A DNA stretch of 64,000 nt, from contig NZ_JAGFWR010000004.1 of assembly GCF_017599305.1 (NCBI RefSeq), positions 186,001-250,000 on the forward strand. The letters are read 5' to 3'. Made by a program: the position numbers and the translations under genes. A model generated the notes under the pieces. That model was given only the letters and a program-made list of their open reading frames with translations. It did no database searches and was not told the origin of the DNA. This DNA is from Micromonospora antibiotica. GTDB lineage: Bacteria > Actinomycetota > Actinomycetes > Mycobacteriales > Micromonosporaceae. Below, piece by piece: positions 18,382 to 26,669 of the stretch (its first letter is position 1; every line of letters starts with the position of its first letter).

Positions 18382-18930
18382 GTGCAGACCTCGACCGGCG
18401 CTCCGCGCCCGATCACCCGTTACGGCACCCCCGTGCTGCACCGCCGCTGCGCCGAGGTGACCGACTTCGATGACGCGCTCGTCCAGCTCGTCGCCGACAT
18501 GTTCGCCAGCATGTACGCCGCCCACGGCGTCGGCCTGGCCGCCAACCAGATCGGCGTCGACGCGCGGATCTTCGTCGTCGACTGTCCCGACGCCACCGGT
18601 ACCCACACCGTCGCCACCGTCATCAACCCGGTTCTGCACCTACCCGAGCACCGCGAGTTGGTGACCGACTCCGAGGGCTGCCTGTCCGTGCCCGGCCAGC
18701 ACGCCGACCTGGCCCGCTGCGCCACCGCCACCGTCACCGGCTTCGACATTTACGGCAAGGAGATCCGGCTGGACGGCACCGGCACCCTCGCCCGCTGCTT
18801 CCAACACGAGGTCGACCACCTCGACGGCCTCGCCTACGTCGATCGTCTCCCCACCAAACTCCGCAAACAGATCCTCGCCGCCAGCGCCGAACACCCCGGC
18901 GTCGGCGCCGGCACGGCGCAGGACGCCTGA
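18382..18930 (+). CDS. def: Peptide deformylase
   Basis: A 182-residue metalloenzyme that removes the N-formyl group from nascent proteins. The three deformylase motifs are intact: GVGLAANQIG, EGCLSVPG (ligand Cys) and CFQHEVDHLDG (two ligand His and the catalytic Glu). GTG 18382 is preferred over GTG 18376 because the promoter predicts transcription starting there, and there is no Shine-Dalgarno. A Nur-like operator overlaps the promoter, so this copy may be metal-regulated. tsaD follows after 3 nt. Confidence 0.9.
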   Translation: MQTSTGAPRPITRYGTPVLHRRCAEVTDFDDALVQLVADMFASMYAAHGVGLAANQIGVDARIFVVDCPDATGTHTVATVINPVLHLPEHRELVTDSEGCLSVPGQHADLARCATATVTGFDIYGKEIRLDGTGTLARCFQHEVDHLDGLAYVDRLPTKLRKQILAASAEHPGVGAGTAQDA

Positions 18931-18933
18931 CCG

Positions 18934-19974
18934 ATGCCGGTCGTCCTTGGCATCGAAACCTCCTGCGACGAGACCGGCGTCGGCATCGTCGCCGACGGCG
19001 TCCTGCTCGGCGACGCCCTCGCCACCAGCATGGACGAACACGCCCGCTTCGGTGGCGTCGTCCCCGAGATCGCCGCCCGCGCCCACCTGCACGCCGTCAC
19101 CCCTATGGTCCGCCACGCCCTCGACCGCGCCGGAATCGGCTTCGGCGACATCGACGCCGTCGCCGCCACCGCCGGACCCGGCCTCGCCACCGCCGTGCAG
19201 GTAGGCCTCGCCGCCGGCAAGGCATACGCACTCGCCCTCGGCGTCCCCCTCTACGGCGTCCACCACCTCGCCGGCCACGCCGCCGTCGACACCCTCGAAC
19301 ACGGCCCCCTACCCGATCGCTGCGTCGCACTCATCGTCTCCGGCGGACACACCTCACTCCTCCTGCTCGGCGACCTCGCCCGCGACCCCGTCATCCACCT
19401 TGGTGACACCGCCGACGACGCCGCCGGCGAAGCCTTCGACAAAGTCGCCCGCCTCCTCGGCCTGCCCTACCCCGGCGGACCCGCCATCGACCGCATCGCC
19501 CAGGACGGCAACCCTGACGCCATCACCTTCCCGCGCCCCATGACCAGCCCTCACGACCCGCCCTACCAATTCTCCTTCTCCGGCCTCAAGACCGCCGTCG
19601 CCCGCTGGATCGAGAAGCACGGGGACCAGCCCGTACCCGTGGCCGACGTCGCCGCCTCCTTCCAGGAGGCCGTCGCGGACACCCTCACGCAGAAAGCCAT
19701 GGCCGCCTGCCGTGACCACCACGCGGACACGCTGCTGCTTGTCGGTGGCGTCGCCGCCAACAGCCGGGTGCGGCATCTCGCCGAACAACGTGCCGCCAAC
19801 GCCGGAGTGCGGCTGCGCGTACCCTCACCACGACTCTGCACCGACAACGGCGCCATGATCGCCGCCGTCGGCGACCTACTCGTCCGCGCGAACGTCGCGC
19901 CGGACCGACTCGATCTCAGCGCAGACCCGTCCGCGGTCCTACGCGGCGCTCTCCTCAAAGACCATTCGGTCTGA
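18934..19974 (+). CDS. tsaD: tRNA threonylcarbamoyladenosine synthase TsaD
   Basis: A 346-residue ASKHA-fold protein that, with TsaB/TsaE, makes t6A37 in ANN-decoding tRNAs. It opens [16 protein letters not shown] and keeps [15 protein letters not shown] and the metal-binding pair HHLAGH (about residues 108-113). Later come [32 protein letters not shown] and the C-terminal CTDNGAMIA. Three nucleotides separate it from def, so both share the promoter and operator at 18346-18381. A TsaD placed with def and a Nur-like operator, away from tsaB/tsaE, suggests a conditional second copy (inference). Confidence 0.95.
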   Translation: MPVVLGIETSCDETGVGIVADGVLLGDALATSMDEHARFGGVVPEIAARAHLHAVTPMVRHALDRAGIGFGDIDAVAATAGPGLATAVQVGLAAGKAYALALGVPLYGVHHLAGHAAVDTLEHGPLPDRCVALIVSGGHTSLLLLGDLARDPVIHLGDTADDAAGEAFDKVARLLGLPYPGGPAIDRIAQDGNPDAITFPRPMTSPHDPPYQFSFSGLKTAVARWIEKHGDQPVPVADVAASFQEAVADTLTQKAMAACRDHHADTLLLVGGVAANSRVRHLAEQRAANAGVRLRVPSPRLCTDNGAMIAAVGDLLVRANVAPDRLDLSADPSAVLRGALLKDHSV

Positions 19975-21028
19975 CCGCCCTCACCGCTCGGGCCTGTCCG
20001 CGTCGCTCTGGGCATAATCCACCGGCAGTGCCACGTCGATGCCGACGCTCGGCAGGTCGCTGAGCGAGCCGGGCGGATGTCTGGTGGTCCGTTCACCCCG
20101 CCGCCGCACCACGATTCTGCAAGGGACTGACTCGGGCCGTCGGTCAGCGTCGCCGCCATGTCGCAGGTGGCACCGAGCCCTCAAAGACGGGTCCAGACAC
20201 CCAAGATCGCGTGCACGCTCATCGGCATGAGATCGTGCGGGCCACCGTATCTTCCCAGTGGGCATTCCGGCCATGCCGCGGAATGGTGGGAGCTGACGTG
20301 GATCCGTCCTAGGACTACCTGCTCCTTCTCGCCCTTCTGGCTGCGCTCGGCACCCTGGGCTGGCCGGGTAGACAGGTTATGTCAGGCCGGGGGTGGGTTC
20401 GATCGGTCTGTCAGTGGCGCACTGAGTGTCGTCAGTACGTCCGCCGGTCCGGGGGTCATTGCGCCTATGGCCGACAGAGATTCACGCCGCGCGCCGATCC
20501 CCGTCGGGGACGTGGTGCCCGGTGCCGATCACCGTGTGGCCGGTCCCCGCCCCGGGGGGACTGCGTGAATTCGACACACTCCCGCGCAGGACTGCTCGAA
20601 CAGGGTGCGGCTCAGGGCATCGCCGAGATGATGGCCGCTATCTGCGGCTCCGCGACGTGCCACGCCGCAGCCAGCAGTCGCAGCGCCGGTGCGTCGTCCG
20701 ACCGTCCATGTGGAGGCTGCTGCAGTGTGGAGCGGAGCGACCGATCACCGAGCAGCTCCGGATGAACCGGCGGGCCGCGCGTCGTCAGCCCGGTGGTCGT
20801 GCACCAGCTCGCACACCACGCGACCCCTGACGAACGGTGGGCAAACTCTTGGCGATCGCGTCGATCGGGAGTTGCCGGCCCCGTGGCCGGGTGGCTCGAC
20901 TGCGCCCGATTTGGGCACTGTTCGCCCGGGCAAGCCCCGCCCGTCACGCCACGGTTGGCGTACCGAGTTGGAACGTGCTCAACGCCTGGCCCGGGAGGTG
21001 AGGAGGTGGCAGGTTGTCCGGTCCACGC
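19975..21028. other. Sparse kilobase without a convincing gene
   Basis: Open frames exist on both strands, as expected at this GC content. None has a good start with ribosome binding site, a recognisable domain or sensible composition. Short stretches on the minus strand (for example PSVGIDVALPVDYAQSDADR near 19985-20060, and LLGDRSLRSTLQQPPHGRSD near 20700-20765) read like protein and could be gene remnants. Confidence 0.45.
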
Positions 21029-21586
21029 TCACTGGTGCAGATGCGCGCGTTGCCCCTCGCGGTCAAAGATCATGATCAGCTCGGCGGGTTCGTCGAGGGC
21101 TGTCATCGAGTGTGGTGTCATCGTCGAGAACTCGGCTGCCTCGCCCTTCTCGACCTCGATCTGCCGCTCACCGAGCCACAGCAGCACCCTGCCCTCGAGT
21201 ACCAGGAACCAGTCGTACCCCGGATGGACCCGCTGGGCCGGCATCGCCGCCTCGGGCTCCAACCGGACCTTCATCGCCATGGTGCGCCCATCGGCGCGGC
21301 TCAGCGGCCACGTCGTGCGTGAACCCGAACGGTGTTGAACGGGACGGATCACCACGTCCTCGTCGCTGGTCGCCTCGAAGAGGACGTCGAGGCTGACCTG
21401 TAGCGCGCCGGCCAGGGGCACCAGCACATCGAGGCTGAGCGTCCTTTTGCCGGTTTCGACCCGGCTGATCGTCGACGGGCTGAGGTTGCTGCGCTGGGCG
21501 ACTTCGTCCAGGGAGTAACCGAGCGTGGTGCGGATGCTCCGCAACCGCGTGCGCGCCAGCCGCTCCACCTCACTGCGGTCGTTCAT
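21029..21586 (-). CDS. XRE-family regulator with C-terminal cupin domain
   Basis: A 185-residue protein. Residues about 10-68 form a helix-turn-helix (RLRSIRTTLGYSLDEVAQRS, NLSPSTISRVETGKRTLSLD). Residues about 105-175 form a cupin sensor domain (PAQRVHPGYDWFLVLEGRVL, VEKGEAAEFSTMTPHSM). Such proteins repress small metabolic operons and sense a small ligand. It is divergent from the oxidoreductase-methyltransferase gene, 76 nt away, so it probably controls that gene and itself. Confidence 0.88.
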   Translation of the reverse strand: MNDRSEVERLARTRLRSIRTTLGYSLDEVAQRSNLSPSTISRVETGKRTLSLDVLVPLAGALQVSLDVLFEATSDEDVVIRPVQHRSGSRTTWPLSRADGRTMAMKVRLEPEAAMPAQRVHPGYDWFLVLEGRVLLWLGERQIEVEKGEAAEFSTMTPHSMTALDEPAELIMIFDREGQRAHLHQ

Positions 21587-21662
21587 CTCCCCAGCATCGG
21601 GGCGCCTTGCGGATTCCGCAAGGCGTCTGTCACATCCTGCCAGGTGTTCCTACGCTGGACTC

Positions 21663-23303
21663 ATGACAGAGCATGCCCACCGGACCTCCGAACACACACC
21701 GCGCCAGAGCATCGTCCGGACCTGCGACGTCGCCGTCATCGGCGGATCGGCGGCCGGGTTGGCGGCCGCGCTACAGCTCGCCCGTCAGCGACGCTCGGTC
21801 ATCGTCGTCGACGACGGCACGCCGCGGAACGCGCCGGCGGCGCACATGCACGGCTACCTCGGACGTGAGGGCACCCCGCCCGAGGCGATGCGGGCCATCG
21901 GGCGGGAGGAGGTCCGCAGCTTCGGTGGCAACGTCCTCACCGGCCGTGTGCTGACGGTGCGGAAAGAGGACGACGGGTTCCACCTCGCGCTCTCGGGCGG
22001 CCACGTCCTCGTCGCACGCCGGCTACTGGCCGCGACCGGCATCGTCGACGAGCTGCCCGACATCGAGGGCCTCACCGAGCGGTGGGGCGCTCAGGTGTTC
22101 AGCTGTCCGTTCTGCCATGGCTGGGAGGTCCGCGACCTGCGGGTCGTGCAGATCGTCACGACGCCGATGGGACTGCATCCGACCCCACTGATGCGGCACC
22201 TGACCGACCAGTTGACCGTGGTGCTGCACGACGCGACGGGGATCGACCCGGCTGCGGTGCAGACCCTCGTCGCCTCCGGGGTCCCGGTGGTCGAGAGCGC
22301 GGTGCGCCGGGTGGCCGACGCCGACCCGGACGGATCACTCGCCGTCGAACTCGCCGACGGCCGTCGCCTGCCGGCCGACGCGATCCTCACCGGGGGACGC
22401 TTTCGTCCCCGGGTCGAGATGCTCGCCGGGCTCGGCATCGACACCACCGCCCACCCCAGCGGACTCGGTCACCTCGTCGCGGTCGACCCCACCGGGCGCA
22501 CCAGCGTGGAGGGCGTCTTCGCCGCCGGGAACCTGACCGACCCGAGCGCCCAGGTCCTGCAGTCGGCGGCGAACGGTGGTTGGATCGGCGCCCAGATCGC
22601 TTTCAGCCTCGCCGCCGAGGACACCGCGGCGGGTGTCCGCCCCTCCGGTGTCGCGATCGAGTGGGACAATCGCTACGGGGACCAGGAACGCGTGTGGAGC
22701 GCCAACCCGAACGGCACCCTCATCGCGGAGGCGGCGGACCTGCCTCCCGGTCGGGCGCTCGACGTCGGCGCAGGCGAGGGAGCCGACGCGCTCTGGCTGG
22801 CCGAACGGGGCTGGCAGGTGACCGCCTCCGACGTCTCCGGCAGGGCACTTGGCCGCGTCCGGGCCGAAGCGGCCCGTCGCGGGCTCGACGTACGTGCGCT
22901 GCACCGCGACGCCAACGACCCCGACGCCTTCGCCGACGGGACCTACGACCTCGTCTCCCTGCAGTACGGCTCGTTCCAACGCACCCCCGAGCAGCGCGGA
23001 CTGCGTAACCTGCTCGACTCCGTGGCCGTCGGTGGGACGCTGCTCGTCGTCGGCCACGACCTGACCCCGCTGCGGCAGCCGTCGGACCCCGGCGAGCAGA
23101 CCCGCATGTACGACCCGCAGGCCTACGTCGGCATCGACGAGATCGCCGCCGCCATTACCGCTTCGGGTGATTGGCGCGTCGACGTGAACGAGACCCGCCC
23201 GCGACCCCCGGGAGCGATCAGTACGCACCACGTCAGCGACGTCGTGCTGCGCGCCGTCCGACTGAAGCAGGAAACAGGGCGACCCGGCCATCGCGAGGAG
23301 TGA
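21663..23303 (+). CDS. FAD-dependent oxidoreductase fused to SAM methyltransferase
   Basis: A 546-residue bifunctional protein. Residues about 20-325 are thioredoxin-reductase-like: FAD-binding CDVAVIGGSAAGLAAALQLA, a disulfide pair in FSCPFCHGWE, and a C-terminal GVFAAGNLTDP. About 340-530 form a class I methyltransferase with the SAM motif ALDVGAGEGADALWLAERGW and LVSLQYGSFQRTPE. ATG 21663 gives a normal start. This fusion recurs in actinobacteria under the name bifunctional NAD(P)/FAD-dependent oxidoreductase/class I SAM-dependent methyltransferase. A thiol or tellurite-type detoxification role is possible but not shown. The XRE-cupin gene is divergent. Confidence 0.88.
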   Translation: MTEHAHRTSEHTPRQSIVRTCDVAVIGGSAAGLAAALQLARQRRSVIVVDDGTPRNAPAAHMHGYLGREGTPPEAMRAIGREEVRSFGGNVLTGRVLTVRKEDDGFHLALSGGHVLVARRLLAATGIVDELPDIEGLTERWGAQVFSCPFCHGWEVRDLRVVQIVTTPMGLHPTPLMRHLTDQLTVVLHDATGIDPAAVQTLVASGVPVVESAVRRVADADPDGSLAVELADGRRLPADAILTGGRFRPRVEMLAGLGIDTTAHPSGLGHLVAVDPTGRTSVEGVFAAGNLTDPSAQVLQSAANGGWIGAQIAFSLAAEDTAAGVRPSGVAIEWDNRYGDQERVWSANPNGTLIAEAADLPPGRALDVGAGEGADALWLAERGWQVTASDVSGRALGRVRAEAARRGLDVRALHRDANDPDAFADGTYDLVSLQYGSFQRTPEQRGLRNLLDSVAVGGTLLVVGHDLTPLRQPSDPGEQTRMYDPQAYVGIDEIAAAITASGDWRVDVNETRPRPPGAISTHHVSDVVLRAVRLKQETGRPGHREE

Positions 23304-23464
23304 CGGGAATTGCGGCGAAGCGGGGCCGGCACCCGCAGGGCGGGGGCGCTGCGGCGGGCCGACCCGCTCGTGTTCTGCCAGCGACGGTTCGCACCGGAGC
23401 CGGAGCCGGCCACGACGCCAGCGGTGGAGACGAGGTTCGCCCCCACCGCCGCTGACCGGGGCGT

Positions 23465-24440
23465 TCAGTGCGCCGGGAGCGTGCCGCTGATCTCGTTCGG
23501 GGACCGCGTCGAGCGTCACCGACCCGACGATCTTGCCGGTGGTGAGGTCGAGCCGGTGCACCTTCCTGGTGGCGGGTTCGGTGACGTAGGCGTCGTCGCC
23601 GCGGACGAACAGGGCCGGGCGTGGCTCCTGCCACTGCATCGGCTCCTTCCACGCGCCGACCACCGGCCACGAGTTGGTCAGCTTGCCGGAGGTGGGGTCT
23701 ACCACGTGCAGCTTGCCGTCGGTGCCGAGGATCAGGCCCTCGCCCTGTGGGCCGCGCGCCAGCGAACGGAAGCTGTAGCTGACGCCCTTGGGCGTCGGCA
23801 CGACCTGGAGCCTCCGGGCCGCCGTGTCGACGAGCGCGAACTGCTCGGGGAACTCGCGCTCCGCGTCCGGCTCGACCTTGTAGTCGCCGAGCAGGACCGG
23901 GGACTTCTCGCTGCCGACCTGGGTGGCGACGGCGCCGTACACGCCGGCGCTCTTGACCTTGACGAAGGTGCCGTTCGTGAACAGCAGCACGCCGTCCGTG
24001 CAGCCGAGCCCCACGATCTCACCCTGCGCGACTGCCTCACCGTGGACGCCGGGGCATTCCTCGCTGCGGGCGATCTCCTTGCCGTCCTTGTCCAGTGCGA
24101 TGGCTCTGGGGCGGGACTCCTCGGTGCCGAGGGTCACCACCATGGTGCCGTCGGCGAGTTCCACGGCCACGCCGTGGTGCGGCTGTGCGGTCCTGTACCG
24201 GCGGCCCTCCGGCTTGCCGTCGGCGAGCCTCTTCGGGTCGAAGCTGTGCACCTCGCCGGTGCCGTCGGTGAACAGGATGGTCCGGTCGCCGTGCCGCACC
24301 ACGTGGCCCGGCTTCGCGCCCGGGTAACTGATGTCGGTCATCGTGCCAGCCACGACGCCGCCGACGCGGCCCTCGCCGACCGCACGGTGCGACTCGCGGG
24401 TGTGGTGGACCACGCCGTCGGCGACGCTCCGGTGCGGCAT
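23465..24440 (-). pseudogene. Broken aztD-like zinc chaperone gene
   Basis: From ATG 24440 the frame encodes the C-terminal three quarters of an AztD-like beta-propeller zinc chaperone: YPGAKPGHVVRHGDRTILFT, PHHGVAVELADGTMVVTLG, CPGVHGEAVAQGE, FRSLARGPQGEGL. Two defects are seen. The conserved first part of the family (the NRLNPAGDDRH-type blade) is absent. Near the end, a GGGG run at 23499-23502 shifts the frame: without one G the chain would end naturally as PNEISGTLPAH at 23465, whereas the present frame runs on into antisense of the next gene. The 3' shift could be a sequencing error; the 5' loss cannot. It lies divergent from the Zur-boxed rpmF gene. Confidence 0.7.
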
Positions 24441-24534
24441 TGACGGCGGCGCGGCCAACCTCCGTAGGCCACGGTCCCCGCCCGTCGACGACCGTCCAGA
24501 TCCGCTCCGCGTCGAACCCGGCCGCGCTCTCGAA

Positions 24535-24555
24535 AACGAAAACCGATACCGTTAG
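24535..24555. promoter_or_regulatory. Zur-like box upstream of rpmF-cobW
   Basis: GAAAACCGATACCGTT matches the box in front of the znuA-like gene (GAAAACGATTACCGTT) except in the centre. It is 35 nt upstream of the L32 start. It also faces the broken aztD-like gene on the other strand, whose original promoter it may have served. Confidence 0.65.
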
Positions 24556-24588
24556 AATGCGATGCGACCGGTAGAAGAAGGAGATCTC

Positions 24589-24768
24589 ATGGCCGTTCCG
24601 AAGCGGAAGATGTCGCGGTCGAACACCCGGCACCGGCGGGCGCAGTGGAAGGCGACCGTGCCCGCACTGACCCCGTGTCCCTGCCCGCGCAGGGAGATGG
24701 TGGTGCCGCACCGGGCGTGCGCGCACTGCGGCCTGTACAAGGGTCGTCAGGCGGTGGAGCAGCAGTGA
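24589..24768 (+). CDS. rpmF: Ribosomal protein L32 paralogue
   Basis: A 59-residue L32 beginning [23 protein letters not shown] 24589 follows AAGGAGA. The usual zinc ribbon CxxC...CxxC is altered: the first pair is CPCP, while the second pair, CAHC, is kept with 11 residues between. It may therefore bind zinc poorly or differently. It has a Zur-like box and overlaps the cobW-like gene (GTGA), the setting of a zinc-starvation paralogue. Confidence 0.92.
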   Translation: MAVPKRKMSRSNTRHRRAQWKATVPALTPCPCPRREMVVPHRACAHCGLYKGRQAVEQQ

Positions 24769-25997
24769 CCGACCGGCTGCCGGTGACGGTGCTGTCGGGT
24801 TTCCTCGGCGCGGGCAAGACCACCCTGCTCAACCATGTCCTGGCCAACCGGGACGGGCTGCGGGTGGCGGTGATCGTCAACGACATGAGCGAGGTCAACA
24901 TCGACGCCGCGCTGGTCCGCGACGGTGGCACGATGTCGCGGACCGAGGAGCGGCTGGTCGAGCTGACCAACGGCTGCATCTGCTGCACCCTGCGCGACGA
25001 CCTGCTCGACGAGGTTGCCCGGCTGGCGCGCCTGGGCCGGTTCGACTATCTGCTGATCGAGTCCAGCGGGATCTCCGAGCCGATGCCGGTTGCCGCCACG
25101 TTCGCCTTCGGGGTGGAGGACGGGCAGGTCCTGGACGACCTGGCCCGGCTGGACACCACGGTCACCGTGGTCGACGCGGCCGGGCTGCTCGCCCGGATCG
25201 AGGCGGGCGAGACGCTCGAGGCGCGCGGCCTGGCCGCGTTCGAGGGGGACGACCGGAGCATCGCCGACCTGCTCGTCGACCAGATCGAGTTCGCCGACGT
25301 GCTGGTGGTCAACAAGACCGATCTGGTGGCGGCCGAGCACCTGACGGTGGTCGAGGCGCTGCTGACCCGGCTCAACCCGGCGGCCCGGCAGGTCCGGGCG
25401 GTCCACGGGCGGGTCGACGCGGCGGAGATCCTGCACACCGGGCGGTTCGACCTGGAACGCGCGGAGACCACGCCCGGTTGGGTCGCCGAACTCAACGGGG
25501 AGCACGTGCCGGAGACCGAGGAGTACGGCATCTCCAGCATCGTGTTCCGCGACCACCGGCCGTTGCATCCGCAGCGCCTGTGGGATCTGCTGGCAGGTGG
25601 GCTGGACGTCTTCGGCGTGGTGAGGTCGAAGGGGTTCCTCTGGCTGGCGAGCCGCCCGGACGTGGTGGCCCTGTGGTCGCAGGCGGGCCCGTCGGGGCGG
25701 TGCGACCCGGCCGGCGTGCCGGTGGCGGTGTCGGGGGAGTGGCCGGAGGATCCCGCCGAGCGGGCGGAGGTGGAGTTCCGCTGGCACCCGGTCTTCGGGG
25801 ACCGCCAGCAGGAACTGGTCCTCATCGGCGTCGGGCTCGACGGCGACGGGCTGCGGGTGGCCCTGAGCGGCTGCCTGCTCACCGACATGGAGATCGCCCT
25901 CGGGGAGTCCGGGTGGCGGCTCCTGCCCGATCCCTTCCCCGAGTGGGACCTTGGCGACCTGCACGAACACGACCACGCCGGGACGGTACGACTCTGA
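24765..25997 (+). CDS. CobW/COG0523-family GTPase, putative zinc metallochaperone
   Basis: A 410-residue G3E GTPase. P-loop [17 protein letters not shown] is intact. The metal motif is [10 protein letters not shown] (CxCC), the G3 region is [11 protein letters not shown], and the base-recognition motif is NKTD. Residues about 290-400 form the CobW C-terminal domain. GTG 24765 overlaps the rpmF stop. With a Zur-like box ahead of the pair, it is best read as a zinc-allocation chaperone of the ZigA/YciC kind made in zinc shortage. In contrast to the 39008-40309 homologue it has a working nucleotide-binding loop. Confidence 0.9.
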   Translation: MTDRLPVTVLSGFLGAGKTTLLNHVLANRDGLRVAVIVNDMSEVNIDAALVRDGGTMSRTEERLVELTNGCICCTLRDDLLDEVARLARLGRFDYLLIESSGISEPMPVAATFAFGVEDGQVLDDLARLDTTVTVVDAAGLLARIEAGETLEARGLAAFEGDDRSIADLLVDQIEFADVLVVNKTDLVAAEHLTVVEALLTRLNPAARQVRAVHGRVDAAEILHTGRFDLERAETTPGWVAELNGEHVPETEEYGISSIVFRDHRPLHPQRLWDLLAGGLDVFGVVRSKGFLWLASRPDVVALWSQAGPSGRCDPAGVPVAVSGEWPEDPAERAEVEFRWHPVFGDRQQELVLIGVGLDGDGLRVALSGCLLTDMEIALGESGWRLLPDPFPEWDLGDLHEHDHAGTVRL

Positions 25998-26169
25998 TCA
26001 GGTCGAGGATGCCCGCTTGCGTCACCTGCCCGGAGGCCTGGTACGCCAAGGCCAGGGTGCCGCCGCCGATACGTCGGCAGCGTCTTCAGCGCCGAGCCGG
26101 AGTTGGCCAGCTCGGTGCAGTCGGCGATCCGCAGCAACGGCCCGGGTGAAGCTGCCCGCCTCGCCGTCG
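25998..26169 (-). pseudogene. Possible fragment of an unidentified gene C-terminus
   Basis: Between two converging genes, the minus strand reads in two adjoining frames as protein-like sequence: LLRIADCTELANSGSALKTL, then after a shift YIGGGTLALAYQASGQVTQA followed by GILDLI. Together they look like the end of one protein split by a frameshift. No start is present and I cannot name the family. Confidence 0.3.
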
Positions 26170-26559
26170 TCAGGGGCAGAACCTCAGGACCTCCAGCACG
26201 AGAGCGACGGCCGGTATGCCGGTGAGTCCGTAGTACATCCGGCCGCTGCCACGGTAGCGGCGCACGAGGTGGGCGTTGCGGAGCAGCCTCAACTGGTGCG
26301 ACACGTAGGGCATGGGAACGTCCAGCGTGGTGCTCAGCTCCGTGACGCAGGCGTCGCCTTCGATGAGGTGCCGCAGGATCCGAAGGCGTGTCGGGTGGGC
26401 GATCGTGCGCAGGAGGTCACTGACCTCCTCGATGCTGCCGGGGCCGGTGCCAGGTGTCACGACATCCCGGTCGCCGGGCCGGTGCCGAGCGTGCGATGGG
26501 ACAGGTGCACGACCGCTCCTTGAACTCCTCGAAGTGAGCGCAACGGTAGTCATGTGCAA
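26170..26559 (-). CDS. ArsR/SmtB-family metalloregulator
   Basis: A protein of up to 129 residues with an ArsR winged helix: LLRTIAHPTRLRILRHLIEG, CVTELSTTLDVPMPYVSHQL, RRYRGSGRMYYGLTG. The first ~40 residues are low-complexity; an internal GTG near VVTPGTGPGS could be the true start. One Cys lies before the recognition helix (GDACVTELS) and one near the C-terminus (RFCP), both possible metal ligands. A 22-bp near-perfect palindrome just upstream (26577-26598) is a likely operator. Confidence 0.85.
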   Translation of the reverse strand: MHMTTVALTSRSSRSGRAPVPSHARHRPGDRDVVTPGTGPGSIEEVSDLLRTIAHPTRLRILRHLIEGDACVTELSTTLDVPMPYVSHQLRLLRNAHLVRRYRGSGRMYYGLTGIPAVALVLEVLRFCP

Positions 26560-26576
26560 TAGCGGCGTCTAGCTGT

Positions 26577-26598
26577 CAGATGCCGATATCAGCATCTG
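26577..26598. promoter_or_regulatory. 22-bp palindrome, candidate ArsR operator
   Basis: Arms CAGATGC and GCATCTG flank an inner GATATC, with only the two bases beside that core unpaired. It is 18 nt upstream of the ArsR-family start and downstream of the yibE/F-like gene. It has no T-run, so I favour an operator over a terminator. Confidence 0.55.
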
Positions 26599-26669
26599 TT
26601 CAACCGCGAATGCCGGATCAGTGGGGCGAATTGACACGGCGGAACGCTCCGGTCGGTCTGACTGGCCGC

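Noticed and set aside
19981..20274. Minus-strand frame ending PSVGIDVALPVDYAQSDADR
   Set aside because: Reads like protein for about 25 residues, but has no start, no domain and poor composition upstream; at most a remnant.
20612..20947. Minus-strand frame with LLGDRSLRSTLQQPPHGRSD
   Set aside because: Some protein character near 20700-20765, but the N-terminal half is unlike coding sequence and no family is recognised.
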